DNA from: Bacteroidales bacterium
GTDB lineage: Bacteria > Bacteroidota > Bacteroidia > Bacteroidales > UBA12170
Assembly (NCBI GenBank): GCA_021157585.1
Contig: JAGGWH010000032.1
Location: 1-43,223, forward strand
Length of the DNA stretch: 43,223 nucleotides
Direction: 5' to 3'
The notes beneath the pieces are model-generated. The model worked only from the letters and a program-made list of their open reading frames with translations. It ran no database searches and was not told the DNA's origin. Within the stretch, counting starts at the first letter, position 1. Each line of letters opens with the position of its first letter. Below are positions 1 to 10,300 of this stretch, in pieces. Position numbers and translations under genes: made by a program.

Positions 1-63
1 CCTTTAAGCGAGCCCGAAGAAAATAAAAAATGGCCTCAATTATCCAGTTTACAAATGAACTAG
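1..63 (+). CDS. Possible C-terminal end of an upstream gene (partial)
   Basis: Frame 1 is open from the window edge and ends with TAG at 61-63. The 20 visible residues are hydrophilic and include SEPEENKKWPQL, which reads like an ordinary protein tail. There is too little to name a family. The other two forward frames are closed by stops before position 75. The only support is the open frame and its plausible composition, so this is tentative. Confidence 0.3.
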   Translation, partial: PLSEPEENKKWPQLSSLQMN

Positions 64-177
64 CAAACTAAGATGCTACTAAACAAAATATCAATAATGA
101 AGTAAAATTAAGATTATTAGAGGGTTGTAAAAATGCCGAATGCCGTTCGCTCGGAACCTCAGCTTAAAAACAGAAAC

Positions 178-214
178 CGTTGTAATTCAATACATTACAA
201 CGATTTTGCTTTTT
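178..214. terminator. Bidirectional hairpin terminator
   Basis: A perfect 9-bp stem (CGTTGTAAT / ATTACAACG, 178-202) with a 7-nt loop is followed on the plus strand by ATTTTGCTTTTT. On the minus strand the stem is followed by a T-rich stretch after GGTTTC. It lies between the possible tail ending at 63 and the 3' end of the minus-strand gene at 238, so it could end transcription from both sides. Confidence 0.7.
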
Positions 215-237
215 AAGGTACAAGAAATATTTAATTC

Positions 238-2607
238 TTACCTCTCCTCAGCAGGTACAGGCGCATAATAACGCCTTCTTTCATTTTTCTTATTGATAGG
301 ATTTGCATCCAAAACCCACATCCCTCTTCCGTGTGTTGCAATAATAATCATATTATCGCGAGGATGAACTTTTAAATCGTGGACATAAGCAAAAGGCAAA
401 TCGCCTAAAATGGAATAAGTCTTTCCCTTATCTTTTGAAATATAAACACCGGAATCTGTTCCTACATAAAGAATATTTTCATCCACTGGATCTTCTCTAA
501 TAACATTGATTGGTCCCAATGGAATATTACCGGAAATATCTTCCCAGGTATTTCCAAAATCTGTCGATTTCCAGATATAAACCTGAAAATCATCGTCTCT
601 ACGACCTGTTTGCGTCATATAAACCGTAGCCATATCGTATTTAGAAGCAACTAAACGCGACACCCAACGCTTTGGAATTTTCTTATCGTTTAATTCAACC
701 CAATTTTTTCCACCGTCTTTAGTGCGCCAAAATCTTCCGTCATCCGTTCCAGCATAAAGCAAACCAAAGCGTAAAGGCGACTCATCAAAGGCAGAAATTG
801 TCTGATAACTAATATCGCCAAACTTATTGGGATTATTGAAAGTTAAATCAGGACTAATTTGCTCCCATGTACTTCCCCTATCTTTAGATTGCAAAACGTA
901 TTGCATACAATGGTAAATAATATCAGGATTATGCGTAGAAAGTAAAGTAGGAGAAACCCACTGTCCGCGCATTTTTTGTTCTTTTGGAAAAGGTTTTGGC
1001 AATAACATATCAAGATTTTCCCAGCTAAAATTATCAATAGTACTTTTTGCTAAATTGCCATAAAAAATACTTCCATAAATGGTATTGTTATCACGAGGAT
1101 CGATAGCGTGTGAACAGCCCTCCGCTCCTACTGTTGGCTTAAATTCAACGGCAGGAATTCTATCTCTACCTCTCGTTAAATCTACCTCTCCAATAAAACT
1201 ATGATGATCTTGAATAGAACCTACAATTCTAAAATTCTCCGAAAAATCGTAAGAAATATTATAAAACTGAGCAAGCGGAAGTTCTTCTATCGGGCTACGC
1301 CAATTATCGCCTTTATCGTAAGAAATAGCCAAACCGCCATCCTGAACATTAAGTAAATAGCTTGGATTATTTGGATCTATCCACAGACCATGATGATCCA
1401 TATGCATATCGCGAATAGCAGTAAATGTTTTTCCTCCGTCGGTAGATTTATTTAAAAACAAACCCATAGTCCAAATGGTATTTGGGTCTTTTGGATCGAC
1501 ACGAATTTGTCCAAATACCCAACCATATGTTCCCGAATGACGCATCATATACTTTTTAGTATCCTCATCCAACCCACTAACTTTTTCCCAGCTTTCTCCT
1601 GCATCATTGCTACGATAAACCGTTGCTCCTTTAATTTCATCTTTTTTCTGGCGACCGTAAGCGTCTAAATCGCCTTTTTCGGCTTGTTTACCAATTTCAT
1701 AATTATCAAGCAAAAGATAAAGCACATTGGGTTGAGATTTACATAAATCGATACCAATTCTTCCTCGATGATTAGCAGATGGTAAGCCGGTATTTATTTC
1801 TTTCCAGTTTTTTCCTCCATCAACAGATTTCCAAACGCCATTATGCTTTGTATCATTATAGGTTCGTGGATCACCCCATTTTAAGCGTGTACGCTCCCAA
1901 GAAGTAGCATAAAGAATATTTGGATTGCTGGGATGCATCACAAAATCACTTATTCCTGTTTTTTCATTGATATAAAGAATCTTCTTCCACGATTTTCCAC
2001 CATCCGTAGTTTTAAAAAGTCCTCGGTCTTTATTAGGTGTCCATTCGTGACCCGTTGCTGCAACATAAACCACATCGGAATTGGAATAATCTACTACCAC
2101 TCTGGCAATAGTGTGAGTATTTTCCAAACCCATCTGTTTCCAGCTTTTTCCACCATCTTGAGTTTTAAAAACACCGGCACCGGCATTAGAAGAACGAAAA
2201 ATATTAGCTTCGCCAGTTCCAACCCAAACCACATCAGGATTTTGTGAATCTATCCCAATATCACCAATGGAAGCCGTAGGCATTTCGTCAAATACCGATT
2301 CAAAAGTTACTCCCTCATTTATCGATTTCCAAACTCCACCCGTAGCAGAACCTACCCAAATTGTATAATTATCTCCACGAGGAGAAACACCTTCTACATC
2401 GGTACAACGCCCACTAATATTAGTAGGTCCAACATATTGCCAATGTAACTTAGTAAATGAGGTGTCGCTCTTTAAAGCCATTTGTTTTTCAAACATTCCA
2501 AGACGCTTTTCGCCTTTTAGTAGTGGCTTTTTTTGAGCTTGAACAAATACGACAAGAGATAAAATACTTATAATTAAACTCGACTTAAGTGTAACAGAAA
2601 AATTCAT
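238..2607 (-). CDS. Secreted VPS10/sortilin-like BNR-repeat protein
   Basis: This is a 789-residue protein with a cleavable signal peptide (about residues 1-24, ending FVQAQ). The rest is a string of BNR/Asp-box repeats of the type S-x-D-x-G-x-(S/T)-W, for example KSVDGGKNWKE, RSNDAGESWEK and RTKDGGKNWVE. These fold into the ten-bladed propeller of the VPS10/sortilin superfamily. The last blade carries ATHGRGMWVLD, the usual closing motif of the Bacteroidetes family often annotated as glycosyl hydrolase. No catalytic activity can be assigned. Relatives usually extend some 200 residues past this motif; here the protein ends about 20 residues later with a basic tail. It stands alone, with a hairpin just after its stop. 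It is probably periplasmic or secreted. Confidence 0.8.
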   Translation of the reverse strand: MNFSVTLKSSLIISILSLVVFVQAQKKPLLKGEKRLGMFEKQMALKSDTSFTKLHWQYVGPTNISGRCTDVEGVSPRGDNYTIWVGSATGGVWKSINEGVTFESVFDEMPTASIGDIGIDSQNPDVVWVGTGEANIFRSSNAGAGVFKTQDGGKSWKQMGLENTHTIARVVVDYSNSDVVYVAATGHEWTPNKDRGLFKTTDGGKSWKKILYINEKTGISDFVMHPSNPNILYATSWERTRLKWGDPRTYNDTKHNGVWKSVDGGKNWKEINTGLPSANHRGRIGIDLCKSQPNVLYLLLDNYEIGKQAEKGDLDAYGRQKKDEIKGATVYRSNDAGESWEKVSGLDEDTKKYMMRHSGTYGWVFGQIRVDPKDPNTIWTMGLFLNKSTDGGKTFTAIRDMHMDHHGLWIDPNNPSYLLNVQDGGLAISYDKGDNWRSPIEELPLAQFYNISYDFSENFRIVGSIQDHHSFIGEVDLTRGRDRIPAVEFKPTVGAEGCSHAIDPRDNNTIYGSIFYGNLAKSTIDNFSWENLDMLLPKPFPKEQKMRGQWVSPTLLSTHNPDIIYHCMQYVLQSKDRGSTWEQISPDLTFNNPNKFGDISYQTISAFDESPLRFGLLYAGTDDGRFWRTKDGGKNWVELNDKKIPKRWVSRLVASKYDMATVYMTQTGRRDDDFQVYIWKSTDFGNTWEDISGNIPLGPINVIREDPVDENILYVGTDSGVYISKDKGKTYSILGDLPFAYVHDLKVHPRDNMIIIATHGRGMWVLDANPINKKNERRRYYAPVPAEER

Positions 2608-2893
2608 AGGATTTTTTTTACTTGATTAATAAAAAAGGTTTTGTTTGTGTTTTACTAATTTCCTACTAAAGTAATAAAATTACATCTCAAGACTAATTCT
2701 AAAATGAAATTATTATCAAAATAATAGTGGGTTTAATAAATACAAAATATAAAAAACCTATCCTAATTTTGTATCAAGACCAAAACTTGGGTCACAGTAA
2801 TTTTCGAATAAAAATTTATCCATCTAAATAAAAAGATTTAATATGCTTTAATCACTTAAAATCTTTTCTATTATTCATAAATGAATTAGATTA

Positions 2894-3177
2894 TAGCTCC
2901 AAAGGAGCTAAATATTTGTAACCCAGTATAAGCGTAGCGCAATGCTGGGTTAATAGATATATCATCTTTGTCGCCGATGGAGTATATTCTACTGAAAGAT
3001 TATTTTTCTTCTCGGCGAAATGAAACAGAGGATTTTGTAATAATTCACTACAGGATAAATGCTAAATTCCGCTGAAGGGCGTATTTCATTTGGTGCTAAA
3101 TTATCTGTCAGCGGTAAATAATTTTAACCTTGTACCCCGCCTTCGTACGGGACTATAATATTATGCACCTACGGTGC
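2894..3177. repeat. Cluster of palindromic intergenic repeats
   Basis: Consecutive inverted repeats fill this stretch: TAGCTCC/GGAGCTA (2894-2910), AACCCAG/CTGGGTT (2920-2951), TCGCCGA/TCGGCGA (2971-3018), CCGCTGA/TCAGCGG (3069-3114), CCCG/CGGG (3136-3151) and GCACC/GGTGC (3165-3177). Several loops carry further GC-rich words such as GCGTAGCGC. The pattern resembles REP/BIME-like palindromes seen between genes in many Bacteroidetes. No transposase gene is nearby. Confidence 0.7.
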
Positions 3178-3252
3178 AAAGACCATTTGATAATCTAACT
3201 TAAAGAGTTTAGAAAAGCTTTTGAATAATATTATTCAGTATTAACTTATTAT

Positions 3253-3418
3253 CTTAACCCAAGTTTTAAACCTGATCCTTTTAAAATGGATTCATAATGT
3301 TGCTCGAATGTTCTTTTAATTATTTCAAATGCTTTAAATCCGCTTAATCTATATCATTTTTTGTCGTAGGTAAAATACTCAGGTAAAAATTCAGGAGAAA
3401 GTTCCAAAATATTTTTTT
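3253..3418 (-). pseudogene. Decayed gene fragment of unknown family
   Basis: On the minus strand one frame reads as protein-like sequence from about 3418 to a TAA at 3253-3255. It includes ELSPEFLPEYFTYDKK, then an in-frame TGA, then YRLSGFKAFEIIKRTFEQHY and a basic tail ending LKLGLR. The amino-acid composition is protein-like on both sides of the TGA, as expected if a TGG was mutated. No start codon or upstream part is visible. The family is not recognised; a transposase or phage remnant is only a guess. Confidence 0.3.
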
Positions 3419-3528
3419 ACCTAAAATATAAAATTATACATTACCCCACAACTTTTTACTTTGACCCCTAATCTTCAGGATATAATCCTACACATCCGGT
3501 AAATACGGTAATAATCAATAAGAAATAG

Positions 3529-3565
3529 AAAAAAAACTGACAGTTTATTTTTACCTAAAACTGTC
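3529..3565 (-). terminator. Rho-independent terminator of the ETF/acyl-CoA dehydrogenase operon
   Basis: On the minus strand GACAGTTT and AAACTGTC (3539-3565) form an 8-bp stem that overlaps the stop codon of the acyl-CoA dehydrogenase. A run of eight T follows directly. Its position at the end of the three-gene operon and its intrinsic-terminator form make the assignment strong. Confidence 0.8.
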
Positions 3566-5261
3566 TAAATAAGCCCAAATCTTTTAAATTAAAATTCTCG
3601 ATATACTTAAATTTCTCATGATTTTCTGCCAAAGCAAATTGGCTAAAAATATCAGCTGATTTTTTATAAGTATCGCTACGATTGGCATCACTCAAGAGCA
3701 AGTATCCAATAATGATATTACCTGCCATCTCAACCAAACGACGAGCATGAAAATCAAATAGTTCATTGTCTTTCTCACGCTGAACAAAATTTACTGCTTT
3801 CTCGTATTGATCGGTCATTATAATTAAACGCCTTCTGATAAAATCAAATTCAGGCTTAATGCTTTGCGCTTCATACTCACGTATATAATTCATATAAGCA
3901 CCATTTCCAACGCCACGCATAGCCGCAACCACTTGCAATTGAGAAGTTCCCTCGTAGATGGTTGTAATTCTGGCATCACGATAAATACGTTCGATAGGGA
4001 AATCTTTCATAAATCCTGTTCCGCCATGAACTTGCAAAGCATCGTAGGCAATTTCGTTGCTGTATTCACTGGCGACTAACTTTAAAAGTGGAGTAAACAT
4101 ATCCGCTTTCTTGGTATGGTATTTCATATCCTTACGCTCTTCTATTTCGAGTTTTCTATCTTCTTGAATAAAGTTATAGGATTTATAAACATCAACCAAA
4201 CGAGCAGTCTCATACAGCAATGAACGGATAGCATCTACTTTCACTTTCATTTTAGTAATCATCTCATAAACAGCAGGATATTGAATAATAGCTTTCCCAA
4301 ATTGCTCTCTTTCCTGAGCATATTTTAAAGCTTCGCGATAAGCAGCTTCTGCAATACCAACACTTTGAGCTCCAACACCTAAACGAGCAGAATTCATTAA
4401 AGACATTACGTATTTAATAAGTCCTAATCTTCTATCTCCTACTAATTTTGCCGGAGCATTCTTAAATACTAGCTCACAGGTTGGAGAGCCTTTGATTCCC
4501 ATTTTATTTTCGATACGACGAACAGTCATTCGTTTTTCGCCTCTATCGTAAACAAAAAGAGAAAGACCGCGACCATCAGAAGTACCTTCCTCTGAACGAG
4601 CTAAAACCAAAGAAATATCTGCATCTCCGTTGGTAATAAATCGTTTAACCCCATTCAAATACCATTGGTCTTCTTTTTCGTTATAAGTAGCTTTAAGCTG
4701 AACGGCTTGTAAATCAGATCCTGCATCGGGTTCTGTTAAATCCATAGCTGCTGTTGCACCTTTTTCAAAACGAGGTAAGAACTCATCTTTTATTTCCTCA
4801 GAACCAAACTCATGGAGAGTTTCGGCACAATCTTGTAAACCCCAAATATTTGCAAATCCGGCATCGGCACGCGATACAATTTCGGCAGCCATAACATAGG
4901 GTACTATAGAAAAATTAAGTCCACCATATTTACGAGGCAAAGAAAGTCCGATCAGGCCTGCATCCACAAGAGCTTGATAGTTCTCATCGGTACCTTTTGC
5001 ATAATGAACTTTATTATCTACCAATGTTGGACCATCGTGATCGACATCTTCGGCATTTGGAGCAATAATATCACCACAAATCTCACCAACAACATCCATT
5101 ACCTTTTCATAACTATCCATAGTATCCTCAAAATCGAGAGGGGCATAGTCAAATTCATCTTTATCAATATAGTTTTTTTCTTTCAGCTTCACCAATTTCT
5201 CCATACTCGGATGATCAAGATGAAATTTCAAGTCTGTATTATCTGTATAAAAATTAGCCAT
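3555..5261 (-). CDS. Acyl-CoA dehydrogenase
   Basis: This 568-residue flavoenzyme oxidises acyl-CoA to trans-2-enoyl-CoA and passes electrons to ETF. It has the N-terminal helical domain, the beta-barrel FAD/substrate motif LTEPDAGSD (about residues 175-183) and the C-terminal helical domain with VHGGTGF and IYEGTSQLQ, whose Glu437 is at the catalytic-base position. It is longer than the usual 380-residue enzymes because of an insert near residues 360-385 and a C-terminal extension of about 120 residues, as in the long Bacteroidetes paralogues. Its ATG lies 1 nt after the etfA stop, so it is translated with the ETF genes, its probable electron acceptor. Chain-length preference cannot be read from the sequence. 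A strong terminator follows. Confidence 0.93.
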   Translation of the reverse strand: MANFYTDNTDLKFHLDHPSMEKLVKLKEKNYIDKDEFDYAPLDFEDTMDSYEKVMDVVGEICGDIIAPNAEDVDHDGPTLVDNKVHYAKGTDENYQALVDAGLIGLSLPRKYGGLNFSIVPYVMAAEIVSRADAGFANIWGLQDCAETLHEFGSEEIKDEFLPRFEKGATAAMDLTEPDAGSDLQAVQLKATYNEKEDQWYLNGVKRFITNGDADISLVLARSEEGTSDGRGLSLFVYDRGEKRMTVRRIENKMGIKGSPTCELVFKNAPAKLVGDRRLGLIKYVMSLMNSARLGVGAQSVGIAEAAYREALKYAQEREQFGKAIIQYPAVYEMITKMKVKVDAIRSLLYETARLVDVYKSYNFIQEDRKLEIEERKDMKYHTKKADMFTPLLKLVASEYSNEIAYDALQVHGGTGFMKDFPIERIYRDARITTIYEGTSQLQVVAAMRGVGNGAYMNYIREYEAQSIKPEFDFIRRRLIIMTDQYEKAVNFVQREKDNELFDFHARRLVEMAGNIIIGYLLLSDANRSDTYKKSADIFSQFALAENHEKFKYIENFNLKDLGLFRQF

Positions 5262-5262
5262 T

Positions 5263-6285
5263 TTATTTCGAGTTTTCTTTATAATACTTAATCATCTTTG
5301 GAATTACTTCTTCTACGCTTCCCGTTATTGTATAATCAGCAATTTGATTAATGGGTGCTTGAGGATCCGTATTTATTGAAATAATTTTTGATGATTCGTC
5401 CATTCCTGCACTATGCTGAACCGCTCCAGATATACCACAAGCGATATATAATTTTGGACGAACGGTAACACCTGTTTGTCCAATCTGACGCTCGTGCGGA
5501 GCAAATCCTGCATCAACTGCTGCACGCGAAGCTCCAACTTCACCGCCCAATAAATCAGCTAAATCTGTAAGCAACTGGAAATTTTCCTTACTTCCAACAC
5601 CATAACCACCGGATACAATTATTTGTGAGTTTTTAATATTTACTTTTTGTTTCTCGATATGGCGATCGATAATCTGGACAGCAAAATCCAATTCGTCGAA
5701 AACATTGTTTAAATCAATAGGAAAAATTTCTCCTTTATAATCTGCTGACTTAATCTCCTTTTTCATCACACCTTCGCGTACAGTTGCAATTTGAGGACGT
5801 GTTTCAGGATTAATAATGGTTGCAATAATATTTCCACCAAAAGCAGGACGAATTTGGTATAAAAGATTTTTATATACTTTTTTCTGTTTTTTATCTTCGT
5901 GATCGCCAATAATCAAACTGGTACAATCGGCTGTTAATCCACATTTTAAAGCTGAAGCAATACGTGGGCCGATATCTCTTCCGATAGAACTTGCCCCAAA
6001 TAATACAATCTCGGGTTTTTGTTCTTTAAATAGCTTTATTAGCAGTTTAGCATGAGGACCGGTAGTATAAGGAAAAAGCTTTTTATCATCAGCAATATGG
6101 ATAAAATCTACTCCATACGGAAATATTTCTTTTTCAATACCTTTTAAATTAGCACCAATCACAACAGCTTCCAGTTTAACATTCAGCTCATCGGCTAAAG
6201 AACGCCCTTTGGTAAGAAGCTCAAGGCTTACATCAGCAACATGGCCTTCCTCTGTAATTTCGCAATAAACAAATATATTATTCAC
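5263..6285 (-). CDS. etfA: Electron transfer flavoprotein subunit alpha
   Basis: This is the FAD-carrying half of the ETF heterodimer, which takes electrons from acyl-CoA dehydrogenases. The 340 residues show the N-terminal Rossmann-like domain (1-190) and the conserved FAD domain with VSGGYGVGSKENF (about 224-236), GQTGVTVRP (269-277), SGAVQHSAGM (286-295) and SINTDPQAPI. The length is typical. The start is a GTG at 6285-6283; no better ATG lies upstream in frame. It sits 30 nt after etfB and directly before the acyl-CoA dehydrogenase, with all three on one transcript. Confidence 0.95.
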   Translation of the reverse strand: MNNIFVYCEITEEGHVADVSLELLTKGRSLADELNVKLEAVVIGANLKGIEKEIFPYGVDFIHIADDKKLFPYTTGPHAKLLIKLFKEQKPEIVLFGASSIGRDIGPRIASALKCGLTADCTSLIIGDHEDKKQKKVYKNLLYQIRPAFGGNIIATIINPETRPQIATVREGVMKKEIKSADYKGEIFPIDLNNVFDELDFAVQIIDRHIEKQKVNIKNSQIIVSGGYGVGSKENFQLLTDLADLLGGEVGASRAAVDAGFAPHERQIGQTGVTVRPKLYIACGISGAVQHSAGMDESSKIISINTDPQAPINQIADYTITGSVEEVIPKMIKYYKENSK

Positions 6286-6315
6286 TTTCTTAGTTTTTAA
6301 ATTTGTAATAAATGC

Positions 6316-7188
6316 TTAACCAATAATATGGCTGTCGAGCAATTCTTTCATCAAATCATTGATTTCTTCGTCGCTAGTTCCCAGCACTTTAGAATCTTTA
6401 GACTGAAAAACAACGTTCTGAATAGCCTTTACTTTGGTTGGGGAACCTGATAATCCAAGAGCCTCAACATCTGCATTAATATCATCAACCGTCCATTCTT
6501 CAATATTCAAATAAGGACGCTCATTGTACAAATGAGTATAATCCTTAGTTTCGTTTTGAAGCTCTGTTACCGTCTTGGCATGTTTATATTTCATTAAGCG
6601 TTTTGCTTTTCTTGGACGACAATCTGCTGCCGAACCGTGAACCGTAACAGCCAAAGGAAAAGCGGCTTTAACAGTTTCTACTCCACGCTCCAAACGGCGC
6701 TTTATTGTGATCTCTTTATCATTAATATCTACCAATTCTTCAGCATAAGTAACTTGAGGAATCCCTAATTTCTCAGCAGTTTGCGGACCAACTTGAGCTG
6801 TATCTCCATCAATAGCCTGACGTCCGGCTACTAAAAGGTCAAAAGGCGCTAACTTTTTAACTGCTAATGATATAGCATAAGAAGTAGCCAAAGTATCGCT
6901 ACCTGCAAATTTACGATCTGTTATAAGAAATCCTCTATCAGCACCTCTATACATAGATTCGCGGATAATTTCAGCAGCACGAAAAGGACCCATAGTAAGA
7001 ACTATAACTTCTGCATCTTTCATCTTATCTTTCACACGAAGGGCAAATTCTAAAGCATTAAGGTCTTCGGGATTGTAAATAGCCGGAAGTGCAGCTCTAT
7101 TTACCGTACCATCAGCTTTCATAGCATCTTTACCAACATTTCGTGTATCAGGAACCTGTTTGGCAAGAACAATAATTTTAAAACTCAT
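6316..7188 (-). CDS. etfB: Electron transfer flavoprotein subunit beta
   Basis: This 290-residue protein is the AMP-binding partner of EtfA. It begins with the typical MSFKIIVLAKQVPDT and carries the signature AGRQAIDGDTAQVGPQTAE at about residues 121-139, followed by ERGVETVKAAFPLAVTV. The protein is a little longer than the 250-260 residue norm because of a C-terminal tail that may wrap EtfA. It is the first gene of the operon etfB-etfA-acyl-CoA dehydrogenase, with a Bacteroidetes-type promoter about 90 nt upstream. Confidence 0.95.
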   Translation of the reverse strand: MSFKIIVLAKQVPDTRNVGKDAMKADGTVNRAALPAIYNPEDLNALEFALRVKDKMKDAEVIVLTMGPFRAAEIIRESMYRGADRGFLITDRKFAGSDTLATSYAISLAVKKLAPFDLLVAGRQAIDGDTAQVGPQTAEKLGIPQVTYAEELVDINDKEITIKRRLERGVETVKAAFPLAVTVHGSAADCRPRKAKRLMKYKHAKTVTELQNETKDYTHLYNERPYLNIEEWTVDDINADVEALGLSGSPTKVKAIQNVVFQSKDSKVLGTSDEEINDLMKELLDSHIIG

Positions 7189-7277
7189 TCGCTATAGTAT
7201 TAATTTTTAGTTATTTAAGTTTTCGAATAATCAATATACAAATTCTAAACTATTATTAGATATTTTCGAAATGGTGA

Positions 7278-7308
7278 CAAAAATAGAAATAAAGGGCAAA
7301 CCCACAAA
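7278..7308 (-). promoter_or_regulatory. Bacteroidetes-type promoter for etfB operon
   Basis: On the minus strand TTTG (7308-7305) is followed after exactly 19 nt by TATTTTTG (7285-7278). This fits the Bacteroidetes sigma consensus TTTG-N19-TAnnTTTG with no mismatch. Transcription would start near 7271 and give a leader of about 80 nt before the etfB ATG at 7188. Confidence 0.7.
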
Positions 7309-7354
7309 ATTTAGGCTATCAAATAAAATAAAATTTATTACCAATAGACTGAGA

Positions 7355-10300
7355 TTACACTTCAATACCTATTAAAGTCACATCATCAATTTGCTCCTCC
7401 TCGCCTCTCCAATCGGTAAATGCTTTCTCCAACAATGCTTTACTTTCTTTCAAAGAAGTAGAACGATGCTCCAATAACATTCGTTTAAAAGCAGGCGATT
7501 TGAATTTTTTACCTTTTGGGCCGCCAAACTGATCAATGTAACCATCAGAGAAAATATAGATTCTGTCGCCCTTTTCAAGTTGAATATTAAATACTTCAAA
7601 ATCATCCATTTTATCGTAAATAGCTATTGGCATTTTATCTCCTTTAATTTCAAAAAGCTGATTATCAGAAGTCTTAACTCTATCGTGATCAAGATCAGGA
7701 TAAGCTCCACTCTGCTTACGAATAAGATAAAGTGGATTATTTGCTCCTGCAAACTGCAACTCTAAGGTATCAAGATTTATACTCACCATAGACATATCCA
7801 TACCATCTTTTGATTCGGCATCTTTCTGGTCTTGGCCTAAAGCAGTGATTACTGCTGTACGGAGATGATTCATAATATGAGCGGGATTTGTTGTACGTTC
7901 TCTCTCTACTATTTCTTTTAAAAACGAAATCCCCAACATGCTCATAAAAGCTCCGGGAACGCCGTGACCGGTACAATCTACTTCGGCTATTATCAGATGC
8001 CGATCGAACTGCACCATCCAGTAAAAATCACCACTAACAATATCGCGAGGCTTAAAAAGCACAAAATAATCATTCAAATATTTTTCAAAAGCCTTATTAG
8101 GTGGAAGTAAAGATTTTTGTATACGCTCGGCATAATAAATACTATCTGTAATTTGTTGTTTTTGTGCTTCGATATGATCGCGTTGTTGCTCCGCAATATT
8201 CATTTGAGCAACAACCTTTTTATTTGCTTCCTCTAAATCGCGAGTACGTTCTTTTACAATTTTCTCTAATTGCTTTTTCTGCTGTTCAATTCTCCTAACA
8301 TTTATTTTATAAATAAAATATAGAAACAAAACAATGGAAATGAAGGCTAGTATTCTAAAACTCCACGTTTGCCAAAACGGCTTCGAGATACTAAACTTAT
8401 AGCCTGCCGTATAGCTCCAAATATCGTCTTTTCCTTTTGCACGATAGACAAACTCATACGATCCAGGTCTCAAATTATTATAATAAACAATATGATCTTT
8501 ATTCGTTCTAAAATAAGTTTGTGTTGAATTTTCATTACGCAAATAATGTTCATAAATAACCGACTTCTCATCAGAATAGAATAATCCGGAGAGTTCAAAA
8601 GCAATATTATTCTGATTGTATTTGAATTCATTTTGATTTTTAAAATCGATAGTAGAATCGTTAATTTTCACATTCTCCAAATAACATTTTGGCGATGACT
8701 TAGCCTCAACACTTCCTCTTAGATTAAAGTTAGATAAGCCGTGATAAGTAGCAATCCATAATAAGCCTTTTGTGTCTAAATAAAGCCCGTTCTGAACAAC
8801 TTCATTACCACTAAGACCTTCTTTAGCAGTGATTTTAAATACAGTTTTAAGGTCTTCTTTATTAAAATAATACACTCCAAAATTAGTTCCAATCCATATA
8901 TGATTTCTGTTTCGAGAGGGAATAATAGATTTAACAATTAAATTTTTACCAAGAGGAGTAATTTTTAAAGAATCGTTATTTATCAGTAATAGTCCTTCTG
9001 AAGATCCAATCCATAAAGAATTATCAATACTACTTATGGCCGACAAAGCATATGGAAAATGCTGTTGCTCCACAAATTTAGCACCATCGAAGCTCACAAT
9101 AGCATTTCCATTTACACCCAAAATTTTACCTTGGTGTTCTGTAAGATTAAGAAGATTTGTTGTATTCTCATTCTGAAGGATTTTGAATAAGCCTTTATAA
9201 TTTTTAAAATAATAAACCAATCCTAATCTATTACTTAAAACAAATAATTCTCCTTTTGAAGAAAAGAAAGCATCACTTAATCCTTTAAGCGACACTTTAT
9301 TCGCATAAACTATTTTAAGCGTTTTAGCATTTATTTCAAAAATTCCTTTATCGTGAAGCAGTAGGACATTGTTATTTGGTAAAAGTCGAAGTATACCATG
9401 CCCTAAATCCAAACCCATTTTTTTAGAAATATTTTGCAGCTTTCCGGTTTCTACGTTATAGCGATAAATCCATTTATTAGATGAAACCCAAACATTACCC
9501 AATGGATCGTGTAAAACAGAAGCAATAGAAGAATTTAATTCTTCAGGAAAAAGATTCCTAATATTTTTATTATTGATAATTCTCTGTAAACCACCGGAAT
9601 AGCCAATCCACAAATTCCCTTCAGTATCTTCTGTATAGGATAGAATAAAGTTATTCAATAAATCATCGCCGGAAGAATACTGAATAGCAGGCTGTTGCGG
9701 AGATATTACCTGATAAAGATGTGTGCTGTTTTTCAACCAAATAGAACCACTTTTACTTTGCGAAATTCCATTGATAGGTGTTTTAGGCATCTTCAATTGT
9801 TTGTTTAAAACAACCGGAGATTTTCCTTTTATCAAATCTGAAATACTCAAATAAAACAAGCCTCCCGGACTTGAAAACCAAAGAACATTACTTCTATCGA
9901 CAAAGACAGAATAAACCTCTCCGATAAATATTCTTTTATTTCTCTTTTGTCCCTTCTCAACCAAATACAAGCCTTGTTTTGAGGCTATAAAAGTACGTTT
10001 TGAAGCGGTGTCTTGACACATCCCCGTGATACTACCCACCGATTGTATATCAATTAAATCATTTACTTGCCTTATTTTATTTGCTTCGAGTATATACAAA
10101 CCTTTGTCGCTAACCAACCACTTTGTATTTTCCTTATCAATATATATATGATTAATTGCAAAGTTTGTAGGGTAATTAACAATCTTCCCGTCTTTTAACA
10201 CACAAGAAACACCTTTCTCCGTAGCTATATATAAATTTCCATTTTTATCTTCTGTAATATGATTTGTAGTATTATGAACTAATCCATTTCCGGTATTTAG

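Larger units (their letters stand above)
2608..3528. other. Long intergenic region with palindromes and gene debris
   Basis: About 920 bp separate the secreted BNR protein from the acyl-CoA dehydrogenase terminator. 2608-2890 is AT-rich and shows no open frame or clear promoter. 2894-3177 holds a cluster of palindromic repeats, and 3253-3418 a decayed reading frame on the minus strand; both are listed separately. 3421-3528 shows nothing recognisable. Confidence 0.6.

Noticed and set aside
2894-3177. CRISPR array
   Set aside because: The repeats are all different palindromes, with no repeated unit and no regular spacers.
7770-7976. Arg/Ser-rich minus-strand frame inside the SpoIIE domain
   Set aside because: It overlaps a conserved phosphatase region in another frame and has the composition of a shadow frame.
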